The translations under genes were made by a program, and so were the position numbers. This document shows positions 54,058-62,736 of a DNA stretch of 64,000 nt, one piece after another (positions within the stretch are counted from its first letter, which is position 1; each line of letters starts with the position of its first letter). Source of the DNA: Methylosinus sporium (GTDB lineage Bacteria > Pseudomonadota > Alphaproteobacteria > Rhizobiales > Beijerinckiaceae); contig NZ_PUIV01000001.1 of NCBI RefSeq assembly GCF_003113265.1, positions 248,001 to 312,000 on the forward strand. The letters are read 5' to 3'. The notes below the pieces were generated by a model, which saw only the letters and a list, made by a program, of their open reading frames with translations, was not told where the DNA came from and made no database searches.

Positions 54058-54333
54058 TCAGCGCCGCCCGGAATTGAACAGCCGCAGCACGAGCCAGATC
54101 GGCACCACGATCACCGCGCCGGTGACGACATAGCCGATGACCGTATGCACCGCGCCGAAGCCGAGCGAGGAGATGCGATCGAAGAATCGCCGCGCGCCAT
54201 GGACGAGGTCCATGGGCTCGATCTCGAGCCACATCAGCAGCGCGCCGACGACGAGCGAGACGAACAGCAGCTTGACCAGCACCTGCAGCGGCGAGCCGCC
54301 GAGAAAATCATTGAGTCGACTATTGGAGGCCAT
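54058..54333 (-). CDS. DUF6460-like small membrane protein (91 aa)
   Basis: Two membrane helices: QVLVKLLFVSLVVGALLMWL and TVIGYVVTGAVIVVPIWLVL, joined by EIEPMDLVHGARRFFDRISS. The N-terminal NDFLGGSPLQVLVKL and the overall length match the DUF6460 family known mainly from Hyphomicrobiales. Function unknown. ATG at 54331-54333. Confidence 0.75.
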   Translation of the reverse strand: MASNSRLNDFLGGSPLQVLVKLLFVSLVVGALLMWLEIEPMDLVHGARRFFDRISSLGFGAVHTVIGYVVTGAVIVVPIWLVLRLFNSGRR

Positions 54334-54361
54334 GCGCGTCCTTCGCTCTCGATTGCGCGGC

Positions 54362-54787
54362 TCAGAGGCTCTCGCCCTTGGGAGCCTCCTCGCGGAAGAG
54401 CTTCATCATGCGCCGCAGGAATCGCTCGGTAAAGGAGAGGGCGCGCTCGAACTCCTCCTCTCCCGGCAGTCCCTTGCGCGGCGCGGCCTCGGGAGCGGCG
54501 CCCGGAAGCTTGGCGCGCAATTCGGCGTTCTCGCGGACGAGACGCTCGATCTCGCCCTGAAGCGCGTCGCGCTCCTCGGCCGCGACGCGGCAGACGGAGA
54601 GCCCGCCCTCCACAGTGCAAAAGGAGACCGCGCCGGTCTGCTTGTCGAGCCGCAGCATTCCGCCCTCCGCCGGACTCATGGCGAAGCGGCCGGCCTCGCT
54701 CGCAGGCGGCTCGGCCGCGGGAGCTTGCGCCCGCGCCGCGCCGGCGGCGAGGAAGGCGGCGAAAAAGACGAGGGAAATGACGCGCAT
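54362..54787 (-). CDS. Exported hypothetical protein (141 aa)
   Basis: Signal peptide MRVISLVFFAAFLAAGAARA, a small domain with a cysteine pair (AVSFCTVEGGLSVCRVAAEE), then a coiled coil (ALQGEIERLVRENAELRAKL) and a basic amphipathic tail (FTERFLRRMMKLFREE). The cysteines could bond in the periplasm. It is 28 bases upstream of the DUF6460-like gene and likely cotranscribed with it. Confidence 0.7.
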   Translation of the reverse strand: MRVISLVFFAAFLAAGAARAQAPAAEPPASEAGRFAMSPAEGGMLRLDKQTGAVSFCTVEGGLSVCRVAAEERDALQGEIERLVRENAELRAKLPGAAPEAAPRKGLPGEEEFERALSFTERFLRRMMKLFREEAPKGESL

Positions 54788-54965
54788 CGGCTCCGACCGG
54801 GTTCAGGAGGCCGCCCCTCGAGGCCCCGCTCCGATGTGGCGAACGGGACGGAGCGCGTCAATAGGGCGGCTTCGCCAATATTTTCAGCTCCCGATCGCTC
54901 AGCAGGCGCGCTTCTCGAGACATCTCAATTCACCGGACCGCGGCGTCACGGTGAGCTCGAACCCG

Positions 54966-55925
54966 TCACTGCGCGTTTTTCATCGCGGAGGGGAGCATCG
55001 CCGGATCCTCCTCGATCAGTCTCTCTATGCCACGATCGTCGATCGGCTTGGCCGCCGCGGTCGCGACCGGCTGCGCCTTCAGCCCGGTCTGGCCGGCGAG
55101 CCATTCGCGCCATTGACCATGGCTGCCGTTGAATGTGTTCTGGTCCACGGCGACGGGAATTCCGGGAACATGTCCATCGGAGCGATATTGCCAGAAGGTC
55201 CATTTGCGGTCGCCGTAGCGCACCGCCGGATGATATTTCGTCGAGCGCACCCAGATCGGATATTCCGCCAGAGCGCCGGAATGCAGGATCGCCTGATAGA
55301 AATCCACCGAGCTGTAGATGATCGGCTTCTTGCCGTAATGGCGCTCCATATCCTCTAGCATGACGCGCATGTCGCGCAGCACTTCCTCGCGATAGAGCGT
55401 GCGCTTGCAGCTGCGCGATGTGGGCGTCGCCTCCACATCCAGCACCGGCGGCAGCGCGTCCGGCTCCACCGGCACCACCGATTTGAAGAAGCCGGTCTCC
55501 TCATGCGGGGGCCGGCACCAATAGACGAAATGATAGGCGCCGCGCGGCACGCCGGCCGCCTTGGCCGCCGCCCAATTGCGCTGGAACTTGGAGTCGAGCG
55601 CGTCGCCGCCCTCGGTCGCCTTGATGAAGGCGAAGGCGACGCCCGATTCCTTCACCGCCTGCCAGTCGATGTCGCCCTGATATTTGGAGACATCGACGCC
55701 ATGCACGGAGAATTCGGCGCTGCGCGTCGCCGGATAGGCGTGCAGCTGCGACTCCGGCACCGCATAAGCGAGATAGGTCGGATCCTTGCGCGTGTTGACC
55801 AGCGGCGCGCTGGTCGCAAAGCGCGGGCGCGCGCTATAGGACGGGTCCACGGCGCTACCGCAGCCGGAGAGGGCCGTGGAGAGGAGGGCAGCGGCCGCAG
55901 CCGCGAAAATCTCGTTCGATCGCAT
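54966..55925 (-). CDS. Glycoside hydrolase family 25 lysozyme, lipoprotein
   Basis: 319 residues. A lipoprotein signal with lipobox LSGC comes first, followed by a linker and a GH25 barrel: HGVDVSKYQGDIDWQAVKES with the first catalytic Asp, FAFIKATEGGDALDSKFQRN, LPPVLDVEATPTS with the DxE acids, and WTFWQYRSDGHVPGI. It cleaves peptidoglycan glycan strands, probably from the outer or inner membrane surface. ATG 55923-55925. A CtrA-like sequence lies 25 bases upstream. Confidence 0.9.
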   Translation of the reverse strand: MRSNEIFAAAAAALLSTALSGCGSAVDPSYSARPRFATSAPLVNTRKDPTYLAYAVPESQLHAYPATRSAEFSVHGVDVSKYQGDIDWQAVKESGVAFAFIKATEGGDALDSKFQRNWAAAKAAGVPRGAYHFVYWCRPPHEETGFFKSVVPVEPDALPPVLDVEATPTSRSCKRTLYREEVLRDMRVMLEDMERHYGKKPIIYSSVDFYQAILHSGALAEYPIWVRSTKYHPAVRYGDRKWTFWQYRSDGHVPGIPVAVDQNTFNGSHGQWREWLAGQTGLKAQPVATAAAKPIDDRGIERLIEEDPAMLPSAMKNAQ

Positions 55926-55949
55926 TGCGCGAAAATATCCCGCAAGCCG

Positions 55950-55964
55950 GTAACGAAGCGTTAA
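55950..55964 (-). promoter_or_regulatory. Candidate CtrA-binding site upstream of the GH25 lysozyme gene
   Basis: On the minus strand TTAA, seven bases (CGCTTCG), TTAC, one mismatch from TTAA-N7-TTAA, 25-40 bases before the ATG. It has the same form as the site upstream of the GPR-like gene. Confidence 0.35.
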
Positions 55965-56008
55965 TTCCCAAAAGCCCGCGTGATTCGCCGCAGGCTCGGC
56001 CGCGCGAC

Positions 56009-57421
56009 TCATCCGAGCCGGAACCATAATGTGGCGATGGTGAGAAAGGAACCATAGCCGACGACATCGGTCACTGTCGTGACGAAGGAGCCGGAGGCGA
56101 CGGCCGGATCGACCTTCCAGCGCTCGAGCAGCATGGGCACCAGAATGCCGCCCAGCGCGCCGGCGGCGAGATTGGTGAACATGGCCAGCGCCATCACCGG
56201 GCCGAGGCCGAAGGTCTGAAACCAATTGGCCGCGACGAGCCCGGTGAGCAGGCCGAAAGCCGCGCCATTGAAGGCCCCCGTCGCCAGCTCGCGCATTATG
56301 ATGCGAAGCGCGTTGGAGCGCGAGAGCTCGCGCGTCGCCAGCGCCCGCACCGTCACCGTCATCGTCTGCGTCGCCGAATTGCCGCCTTGGCTGGCGACGA
56401 TGGGCGCGAGCACGGCGAGCGCCACCATCTGCTGCAATTGCGATTCGAAGGTCTTCAGCACGCTCGCCGAAATGAAGGCCGTGCCGAGATTGATGAGCAG
56501 CCAGAGAAAGCGGCTCTTGACGATCCACCAGAAGCTGTCGGTCAGCTCCTCGTCCGGGCTGACGCCGCCGAGCGCCTTGATCTCCTCGGAGGCCGCCTCC
56601 TGAATGACGTCGACGACGTCGTCGATGGTGATGACGCCGACGAGCCGCTCCGCCTCGTCCACCACGGGAACGGAGACGAGATTATAGCGCTCGAAGAGGC
56701 GCGCCACTTCCTCGGTGTCCTCGTCGAATTGCACGCGGCGGCGGTCCGCCTGCATGATCTCCTCGACGCGAGTCTTGGGATGGGCGCGCACCAGCGCGTC
56801 GAGAAAAACCGTGCCGAGCAGCCGATAGGCGGGATCGACGACGAAGACCTCGAAGAAATTGTCGGGCAGCTCGTCCGGCTCGGTGGCGCGGAAGAAATCG
56901 AGCACCTCGCCCGCCGACCAGAAGGGCGGCACGGCGATCAGCGTCGTCTGCATCAGGCGCCCGGCCGTGCCCTCGGCGGCCTCCAGCGAGCGGCGCAGCA
57001 CGATGCGCTCTTGCGCCGGCAGCGCCTCCAGGACCTGCGCCTGCTCCTCGGGCTCCAGCGTCTCCAGAATGGCGACGGCGTCGTCGCTCTCGAGCTCGCG
57101 CATCGCCTCGGCGAGCGTCGCGACCGGCAGCTCCTCGAGGATCTCCTCGCGCGTCGTCTCGCCGATCTCGGTCAGAGCGGCGAAATCGAATTCATCGCCC
57201 ATCAGCTCGACGAGGCGCGGGCGCTCCTCGTGATCGAGCAATTCGATCAGCGCGCCGACATCCGCCTCATGGAGCGGGGAGACGAGCTCCTTCACATGGC
57301 CGGAATCGCCTTCCGCGATGGCCTCTTCCACCGCTGCGACGAAATCGGCGCGCGGTTCGCCGGTTTCCTCGTCACGAAAATTTCCATCCGCAGGCGCCGA
57401 TTTTTCATGGTCTTGCGACAT
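56009..57421 (-). CDS. mgtE: Magnesium transporter MgtE
   Basis: 470 residues. N-terminal acidic superhelical domain (LHEADVGALIELLDHEERPR), a pair of CBS domains (VVDPAYRLLGTVFLDALVRA and YNLVSVPVVDEAERLVGVIT then IDDVVDVIQEAA), and a C-terminal membrane domain with VLAPIVASQGGNSATQTMTV, the ion-pore signature. Magnesium sensing closes the pore through the cytoplasmic part. ATG 57419-57421 is preferred over a longer frame that reads into the opposite gene's leader. Confidence 0.94.
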   Translation of the reverse strand: MSQDHEKSAPADGNFRDEETGEPRADFVAAVEEAIAEGDSGHVKELVSPLHEADVGALIELLDHEERPRLVELMGDEFDFAALTEIGETTREEILEELPVATLAEAMRELESDDAVAILETLEPEEQAQVLEALPAQERIVLRRSLEAAEGTAGRLMQTTLIAVPPFWSAGEVLDFFRATEPDELPDNFFEVFVVDPAYRLLGTVFLDALVRAHPKTRVEEIMQADRRRVQFDEDTEEVARLFERYNLVSVPVVDEAERLVGVITIDDVVDVIQEAASEEIKALGGVSPDEELTDSFWWIVKSRFLWLLINLGTAFISASVLKTFESQLQQMVALAVLAPIVASQGGNSATQTMTVTVRALATRELSRSNALRIIMRELATGAFNGAAFGLLTGLVAANWFQTFGLGPVMALAMFTNLAAGALGGILVPMLLERWKVDPAVASGSFVTTVTDVVGYGSFLTIATLWFRLG

Positions 57422-57515
57422 ATGGGGCCCTGATCGATGCGCGAGGGGGTCCGCCCGGCCGGCGAGACCGGGACAGGGCTCCCATAACGCGCCGCGCCCG
57501 GAAAGCAAACCGCCA

Positions 57516-58409
57516 ATGCATGTTCTTTCTGCACTCTTTCGCCTGACGGCGGCTCTAATCGCGATTATTCCCGCCGCCCGCGCCGCCGACTGCGGTCCGC
57601 AGGCCCTCGGCGTCTCGCGTGTGATCGAGATCGACGGCGGCGAGCGTCTGGCGCTCGGCCTGCAGACCTATCCGCGCACGCTGGCGCTCGCCGATCGCGA
57701 GGTGGTGCTCACCTTCGACGACGGCCCCGCCCATGGCGCGACCGAGCGCGTGCTGGATGCGCTGAAGGCGGAATGCGCGCGGGCGACCTTCTTCCTCGTC
57801 GGCGCCCATGCGGCGGAAGCGCCGGCGCTGGTTCGGCGCATCGTCGCCGAGGGGCACAACGCCGGCCATCATTCCTACAGCCACCCGGCGCGCACGCTGC
57901 GGCTGATGAGCGAGGGAGCGGCGCAGGCCGACATAGAAAAAGGCTTTCGGGCGGTCGACGCCGCGGCGGGCTTTCCGCCCGTCGACAGCCCGCATTTTCC
58001 TTTCTTCCGCTTTCCGGGCTTCGCCGACACGCCGGAGCTGGTGCGCTGGCTCGAAGATCGCGACGTCGCCGTCTTCGGCGCCGATCTCTGGGCCTCCGAC
58101 TGGCAGGAGATGACGCCGCGCGCCGAGCTGGAGCTGGTGATGTCGCGATTGGAGGCGGCGGGAAAAGGTATCGTGCTGTTCCACGATCCGCGGCCCTCCA
58201 CGGCGGCGATGATGCCGGATTTTCTACGCGAGCTAAAAGCGCGCGGCTTCCGCCTCGTTCACATCGTCCCCGGAGACGGGCCGACGCCGATCGTCCATGC
58301 GAAGCCCGGCTGGACCTCGGCGACCGAGGCGATCATCGCCAAGACGCTCGGCCCCAAGGGCCTGCGCAGCGAGCCGCAGGAGGAAGGCCGGGGCGTCAAA
58401 GCGCGGTGA
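57516..58409 (+). CDS. Polysaccharide deacetylase family protein
   Basis: 297 residues with an export signal (LSALFRLTAALIAIIPAARA). NodB-homology motifs: VVLTFDDGPAHGATERVLDA (motif 1, catalytic Asp and metal Asp), GHHSYSHPARTL (motif 2 metal His), FFRFPGFADTPEL (motif 3) and IVLFHDPRPST (motif 5). It removes N- or O-acetyl groups from a glycan in the periplasm, possibly peptidoglycan. Starts at ATG 57516; the open frame upstream overlaps mgtE and is rejected. Confidence 0.9.
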   Translation: MHVLSALFRLTAALIAIIPAARAADCGPQALGVSRVIEIDGGERLALGLQTYPRTLALADREVVLTFDDGPAHGATERVLDALKAECARATFFLVGAHAAEAPALVRRIVAEGHNAGHHSYSHPARTLRLMSEGAAQADIEKGFRAVDAAAGFPPVDSPHFPFFRFPGFADTPELVRWLEDRDVAVFGADLWASDWQEMTPRAELELVMSRLEAAGKGIVLFHDPRPSTAAMMPDFLRELKARGFRLVHIVPGDGPTPIVHAKPGWTSATEAIIAKTLGPKGLRSEPQEEGRGVKAR

Positions 58410-58413
58410 AAGA

Positions 58414-59013
58414 TCAGAGCTTCCCGCGGTCGCAGGCATAGAAGCCCTTGGCGCCCCAGCAGGGGCCGGTCCTATAGACATTGCCGAGATCGCGCTCCTT
58501 GAGCCGCGCGGTCCAGACGCGGCCCTGCCGCAGCTTGATCGTCAGCGGCCCGTCCTCGATCTGGAAGATCACTTCCCTGTCCTTCTCGCGCAATATGCGG
58601 CACGGCCTGGCGGTCACGACCCGGCCCTCGAGCTTCACGAAGCAGCGCGCCTCATATTCGTCGAGCCCGGTCGTCGCCGCCGGCGAGGACTCGGAAGGCG
58701 CTCGCTCAGGGAGCGTTTCCTCCGCGGGCGTTTGCTCTGACGGGGCTTGCTTGGGCGAAGACGCGGCGGGCGCGGCCTCGGCCTGCGCCGTGACAGGCGG
58801 AGCGGCCGGCGGCGGCGAGGCCGCGCTCTGGTCCGCGACGAAGGGCGAGGCGAAGGGCGCGGGAGCGAGCGGCGGCGCATTGTCGAAGGAAGCGCGCGGC
58901 TTGGCCGAAAATTCCGCGAGCGCCGACGCCGGATAGCCGAGATCGCCCGCCCCGGCCGTCGGGGCGAGGCCGGCGCCGAACAGAGCGCCGAGCAGCGGGA
59001 GCCTTACCTTCAT
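58414..59013 (-). CDS. Exported hypothetical protein (199 aa)
   Basis: Signal peptide (VRLPLLGALFGAGLAPTAGA), a long Pro/Ala/Ser/Glu linker (about 40-125), and a C-terminal domain of about 70 residues with three cysteines (ARCFVKLEGRVVTARPCRIL and GPCWGAKGFYACDRGKL). The disulfide-rich end suggests a periplasmic protein-binding or cell-wall module. GAGAGGG precedes ATG 59011-59013. It converges with the deacetylase gene. No family recognised. Confidence 0.7.
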   Translation of the reverse strand: MKVRLPLLGALFGAGLAPTAGAGDLGYPASALAEFSAKPRASFDNAPPLAPAPFASPFVADQSAASPPPAAPPVTAQAEAAPAASSPKQAPSEQTPAEETLPERAPSESSPAATTGLDEYEARCFVKLEGRVVTARPCRILREKDREVIFQIEDGPLTIKLRQGRVWTARLKERDLGNVYRTGPCWGAKGFYACDRGKL

Positions 59014-59284
59014 ATCCCTCTCTCCTCGGCGGCTGTCGCGGGATCGCGCGCTCATCATCCTGTCATTCGGAGCGGACCGCCATAATTTTCGTCTCGACGC
59101 GCCTGCGCGTGAAAGGCCAGGTCCGAGCCGTGCCGGTCTCGCCTTCTATGCTGCTGCGCGCGCGGGTGTTTTTCTTGCGTGAGCGTGGCGGCGAAAAAGG
59201 GCGCTTGTTCGGCGCCGGAAGGGCCGGCCCATGTCGTGATTGCTCACAGCTCGCGATCGCTCACAGCCCGAGCGGGAGGCCGAT

Positions 59285-59533
59285 TTGACGCAAATCCCCG
59301 AAGAGACGCCGACCCATGCGAGCGCCGCCGACATTCGCGGCGTTCTCGGAGCGCTCGACGACGAGAAGCTCCTGGCGATCCTCGCGCTCGCGCCGACACT
59401 CGCCGAAATCGAGGACGCCTCGCTCTGGCTCTCCGGGGACAGGGATATTTTCGGGCCCGGCCGACCGCTCGGCGAGCGCGCCGGACAAATCGTCGCCGTG
59501 CTGGCCGCAGACGAGGAAGACGAAGGCCGTTAG
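59285..59533 (+). CDS. Small hypothetical protein (82 aa)
   Basis: A helical protein with DIRGVLGALDDEKLLAILAL then APTLAEIEDASLWLSGD, acidic C-terminus. The start is taken as TTG 59285 because GGGAGG at 59274-59279 lies five bases before it; the ATG-like upstream extension to 59240 lacks such a site. No known domain. It converges with the MaoC-like gene. Confidence 0.6.
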   Translation: MTQIPEETPTHASAADIRGVLGALDDEKLLAILALAPTLAEIEDASLWLSGDRDIFGPGRPLGERAGQIVAVLAADEEDEGR

Positions 59534-59544
59534 AGCCTCGCGCT

Positions 59545-60021
59545 CTAAGCCGAGGCGGCGGGCTTGGCCAATTGCGCGGCGCGGGTCGCCTGCTCGCGGC
59601 TCGGCACCATGACCCAGGCCTCGCCGTCCAGCACCACCTTGCCGTCGACGAGGCATTCGCAATGAAGACGGGCGCGTCGGCCCTTCTCGATCAGCTCGAC
59701 GATCTCGACCACGACATGGATCACGTCGCCGATCTTGACCGGGGCGCGGAAATTGAGCGTCTGCGACAGATAGACCGCGCCAGGCCCCGGCAGATACATG
59801 CCGATGACGGTGGAGATCAGCGCGGCCGTGTAGAGGCCGTGCACGATGCGCTCGCCGAAGCGCGTCTTGCTGGCGAAATGGTCCGACAAATGGATCGGAT
59901 TGCGGTCGCCGGAGAGATCGGCGAAGGCGATCACATCGTCATCCATGACGGCCTTCATCAAGGTCTCGCGCATTCCGACGGCGAGGTCTTCGAAATAATA
60001 GGTCTTGAAGGGCGTCGACAT
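59545..60021 (-). CDS. MaoC-like (R)-specific enoyl-CoA hydratase
   Basis: 158 residues forming a hot-dog fold. The hydratase motif AFADLSGDRNPIHLSDHFAS holds the catalytic Asp and His, followed by RIVHGLYTAALISTVIGMYL then PGPGAVYLSQTLNFRAPVKI. It hydrates enoyl-CoA to (R)-3-hydroxyacyl-CoA; PhaJ-type members feed PHA synthesis, which would suit a PHB-storing cell, but the exact substrate is not known. Third gene after the carbonic anhydrase and HAD genes on the same strand. Confidence 0.88.
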   Translation of the reverse strand: MSTPFKTYYFEDLAVGMRETLMKAVMDDDVIAFADLSGDRNPIHLSDHFASKTRFGERIVHGLYTAALISTVIGMYLPGPGAVYLSQTLNFRAPVKIGDVIHVVVEIVELIEKGRRARLHCECLVDGKVVLDGEAWVMVPSREQATRAAQLAKPAASA

Positions 60022-60080
60022 GGATGCGGTCACCGGCCAATTGTCGCCCAGCGGAAGAGGCCGCTGGGCCGTTTCTCCAT

Positions 60081-60959
60081 CTACCACACCAGAAACGGCG
60101 CAAATGCAACCGGTTTGACTCCGGCCCGGGCCAGGAGCGCCTCCATTGCGGCGACGTCCAGCCGGCGCTCCGGCGGCGGATAGAGCTCGTCGCGATGCAC
60201 GCCCTCGGTCAGGAACAGCGAGTCGAGGCCGGCGCGGGAAGCTCCAAGCAAATCCGTAGCCACGCCGTCGCCTATGGCCAGAACGCGGGCGGGGGCCTCG
60301 CCGGCGAGAGCGGCGATGCGGCCGAGAGCGGCGGCATAGATCGGCGGATGGGGCTTGCCGGCCATCACCACCTCGCCGCCCAGCGCGGCGTAACGCTCGG
60401 CCAGAGCGCCGGCGCAATAGACCAGCTCCCCGGCGATGCCGACCACGATGTCGGGATTGGCGCAGAGCATGGGCAGGCCGCGCTCGCGCATATATTCCAG
60501 CGTTTTCAGATAGTCGTCGGGCGTCTCGCGTCTTTCGTCGATGAGCCCGGTGCAGACGACATAATCGGCGTCTTCGAGTGGAACGCGGCGGAATTTTCCG
60601 CCGAGCAGCCGATCGGCGGCCTCGAAAAGCCCATTGTCGCGCGGCGGGCCGAGGTGATGGCACGCTTCTCCCTCGCGCACGACCATCTGCTCCAGCGTCA
60701 ATTGCCCGGCGCTGACGAGATCGTCATAGGCCACGCGCGGCAGGCCGAGCCCGTCGAGCTGCCGGCCGACCTCCTCGCTCGGACGCGAGGCGTTGGTGAC
60801 CAGCGCCACTCTGCCCCCGCGCGCGCGGAATTTTTCCAGCGCCGCAGCGGCGGCGGGAAAATGCGAGCGGCCGTCGATGAGCACGCCCCAGACGTCGCAG
60901 AGGATCGCGTCATAGCGATCGGCGAGCTGCGACAGGCCGGATATTTGCGGAATGGACAT
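60081..60959 (-). CDS. HAD-superfamily hydrolase, TIGR01459 type
   Basis: 292 residues. HAD motif I as YDAILCDVWGVLIDGRSHFP, a motif II Thr in RVALVTNASRPSEEVGRQLD, and motif IV in ARVLAIGDGVATDLLGASRA with GGEVVMAGKPHPPIYAAAL providing the Lys. The DVWGV form and the length match the alphaproteobacterial TIGR01459 family, NagD-like sugar or nucleotide phosphatases of unknown substrate. It starts three bases after the carbonic anhydrase stop, so they are coupled. Confidence 0.9.
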   Translation of the reverse strand: MSIPQISGLSQLADRYDAILCDVWGVLIDGRSHFPAAAAALEKFRARGGRVALVTNASRPSEEVGRQLDGLGLPRVAYDDLVSAGQLTLEQMVVREGEACHHLGPPRDNGLFEAADRLLGGKFRRVPLEDADYVVCTGLIDERRETPDDYLKTLEYMRERGLPMLCANPDIVVGIAGELVYCAGALAERYAALGGEVVMAGKPHPPIYAAALGRIAALAGEAPARVLAIGDGVATDLLGASRAGLDSLFLTEGVHRDELYPPPERRLDVAAMEALLARAGVKPVAFAPFLVW

Positions 60960-60962
60960 TTT

Positions 60963-61682
60963 TTAAAACCGCGGCTGCGCGAAGGCGGCGGCATGGGCCT
61001 GCGGCGCGATCTGCGAGAATTCGCCCGAGGCTTCGTCCAGCACGAGCAGCCTGCCGTCCATCACGCCGAAATAGGCGCCGTGCAGCGAGAGATAATGGCG
61101 CTGCTCCAGCGTCGCGATCCAGGGAAAGCTGCGCAGATTGGCGATGCCCTGCTTGATCGATTCGAACGCCAGCCGCTCGATGTAATCGGACGTGACGGGA
61201 TCGGGAATTGCGCCGGCGCGCTCGGCGGCCGGGGCCAGCAGCTTGATCCAGCTGCCGATGAAATCGCCGGCCGAGAGCGGCCGCGTGTAGGGATCGGCCT
61301 GGCTCTCCGCATAGGCGCGCACCCCACCGCATTGGGCGTGGCCGAGGATGACGAGATGATTCACCTTCAGCGCCATCACAGCATATTCCAGCGCGGCGGA
61401 CGTGCCGTGATAATCATTGTTCGGCGCATAGGGCGGCACCAGATTGCCGACATTGCGAATGACGAACAGCTCGCCCGGCCCGGCGTCGAAGATCGCCTCC
61501 GGCGCGACGCGGGAATCGCAGCAGCCGATGACCATCGTCCGCGGCTTCTGGCCGCCGGCGGCGAGCTCGTGGAACCGCTGCTGCTCGCCGCGAAACCGCC
61601 CGGACAGAAAGGTCTCATAGCCTTTCGCGAGATGGACGGGGAGAATGTCGCCGGGCTGCTCTGTCGGGCCGGCTTCGGTCAT
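60963..61682 (-). CDS. Beta-type carbonic anhydrase
   Basis: 239 residues. Zinc ligands in MVIGCCDSRVAPEAIFDAGP (C-x-D-x-R) and VILGHAQCGGVRAYAES (H-x2-C), with FVIRNVGNLVPPYAPNN between. It interconverts carbon dioxide and bicarbonate in the cytoplasm, supplying carboxylases and pH balance. Starts at ATG 61680-61682, divergent from the CitE-like gene across about 90 bases. The following HAD gene is three bases away. Confidence 0.94.
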   Translation of the reverse strand: MTEAGPTEQPGDILPVHLAKGYETFLSGRFRGEQQRFHELAAGGQKPRTMVIGCCDSRVAPEAIFDAGPGELFVIRNVGNLVPPYAPNNDYHGTSAALEYAVMALKVNHLVILGHAQCGGVRAYAESQADPYTRPLSAGDFIGSWIKLLAPAAERAGAIPDPVTSDYIERLAFESIKQGIANLRSFPWIATLEQRHYLSLHGAYFGVMDGRLLVLDEASGEFSQIAPQAHAAAFAQPRF

Positions 61683-61775
61683 ATTCGCTCCTCGTGACGG
61701 CCGGCGATGGCGCGCCGGCGGCGGCTCCTTTATTGTGGAGCGCGACCGACGAGGCAAGGGGAGAAAAAAAGAGCC

Positions 61776-62636
61776 ATGATTTCGCGACCGCGACGCAGCG
61801 TGCTGGCCATGCCGGGTTCCAACGCCAGAGCGCTGGAGAAGGGCAAGACGCTCGCAGCCGATGTGCTGATGTTCGAGCTCGAAGACGGGGTCGCCGAGGC
61901 CGCCAAGGAGGCGGCGCGCGAGCAGGTCGTCGCCGCGGTGAAGGGCGGCGGCTATGGCTCCCGCGAGATCGTCGTGCGAGTCAATGTCTTCGATTCGCCC
62001 TGGTATGCGGCCGATATCGCCGCCGTCGCGGCCGCGGGGCCGGACGCCATCGTCGTCCCCAAGGCCAATAGCCGGGACGATATTCTGCGCGCCGCGCGCG
62101 ATATGAAAGCCGCCGGCGCCCCCGCCCACACCACGCTCTGGGCGATGATCGAGACGCCGCGCGCGCTCTTCGACATAGAGAAGATCGCGAGCGCCACGCA
62201 GGAGGCGCCGCTCTCCGCCATGATGCTGGGGCCGAACGACATCGCCAAATCGACGCGCGCGAGACTGACGCCGGGCCGGCCGGCGCTCGTCGCCTGGCTC
62301 TCCGCCTCGGTGCTGGCGGCGCGTCTGCACAATGTCGATATCATCGACGGCATCTACAATGATTTCAACGATCTCGAAGGGCTGCGCCGCGAGGCCGAGC
62401 AGGGCCGCGACCTCGGCATGGACGGCAAAATGCTGATCCATCCGGGCCAGATCGCCACGGTCAACGAGGTATTCGCGCCCTCGCCGGCCGAGATCGAATT
62501 CGCGCGCAAGATCGTCGAGCTGTTCGACGCGCCCGAGAATACGGCGATCGGCGTCGCGCAGATCGACGGGCGCATGGTGGAGCGCCTGCATCTCGACGGC
62601 GCGCGGCGGACATTGGCGCTTTCCGGCGCGCCGTGA
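61776..62636 (+). CDS. CitE-like CoA ester lyase (HpcH/HpaI family)
   Basis: 286 residues. All canonical motifs are present: RRSVLAMPGSNARALEKG, VLMFELEDGVAEAAKEAARE, VVRVNVFDSPW, IVVPKANS, MIETPRALFDIEKI and MMLGPNDIAKSTRARLTPGR; the Glu and Asp bind magnesium and the Arg residues hold the acyl-CoA. Such enzymes split malyl-CoA, citramalyl-CoA or similar esters; in serine-cycle bacteria malyl-CoA lyase is a relative. AGGGGAG precedes ATG 61776. Confidence 0.88.
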   Translation: MISRPRRSVLAMPGSNARALEKGKTLAADVLMFELEDGVAEAAKEAAREQVVAAVKGGGYGSREIVVRVNVFDSPWYAADIAAVAAAGPDAIVVPKANSRDDILRAARDMKAAGAPAHTTLWAMIETPRALFDIEKIASATQEAPLSAMMLGPNDIAKSTRARLTPGRPALVAWLSASVLAARLHNVDIIDGIYNDFNDLEGLRREAEQGRDLGMDGKMLIHPGQIATVNEVFAPSPAEIEFARKIVELFDAPENTAIGVAQIDGRMVERLHLDGARRTLALSGAP

Positions 62637-62736
62637 GCGCTAAATTCCCGGCGCGATGAGCCTGGAACGAAGCGGCGGATGTTTCGCGGAATGTCCGCCT
62701 CGTCTATAAGGGGCTGCGGCGAGGAGCCCCCGAAAC

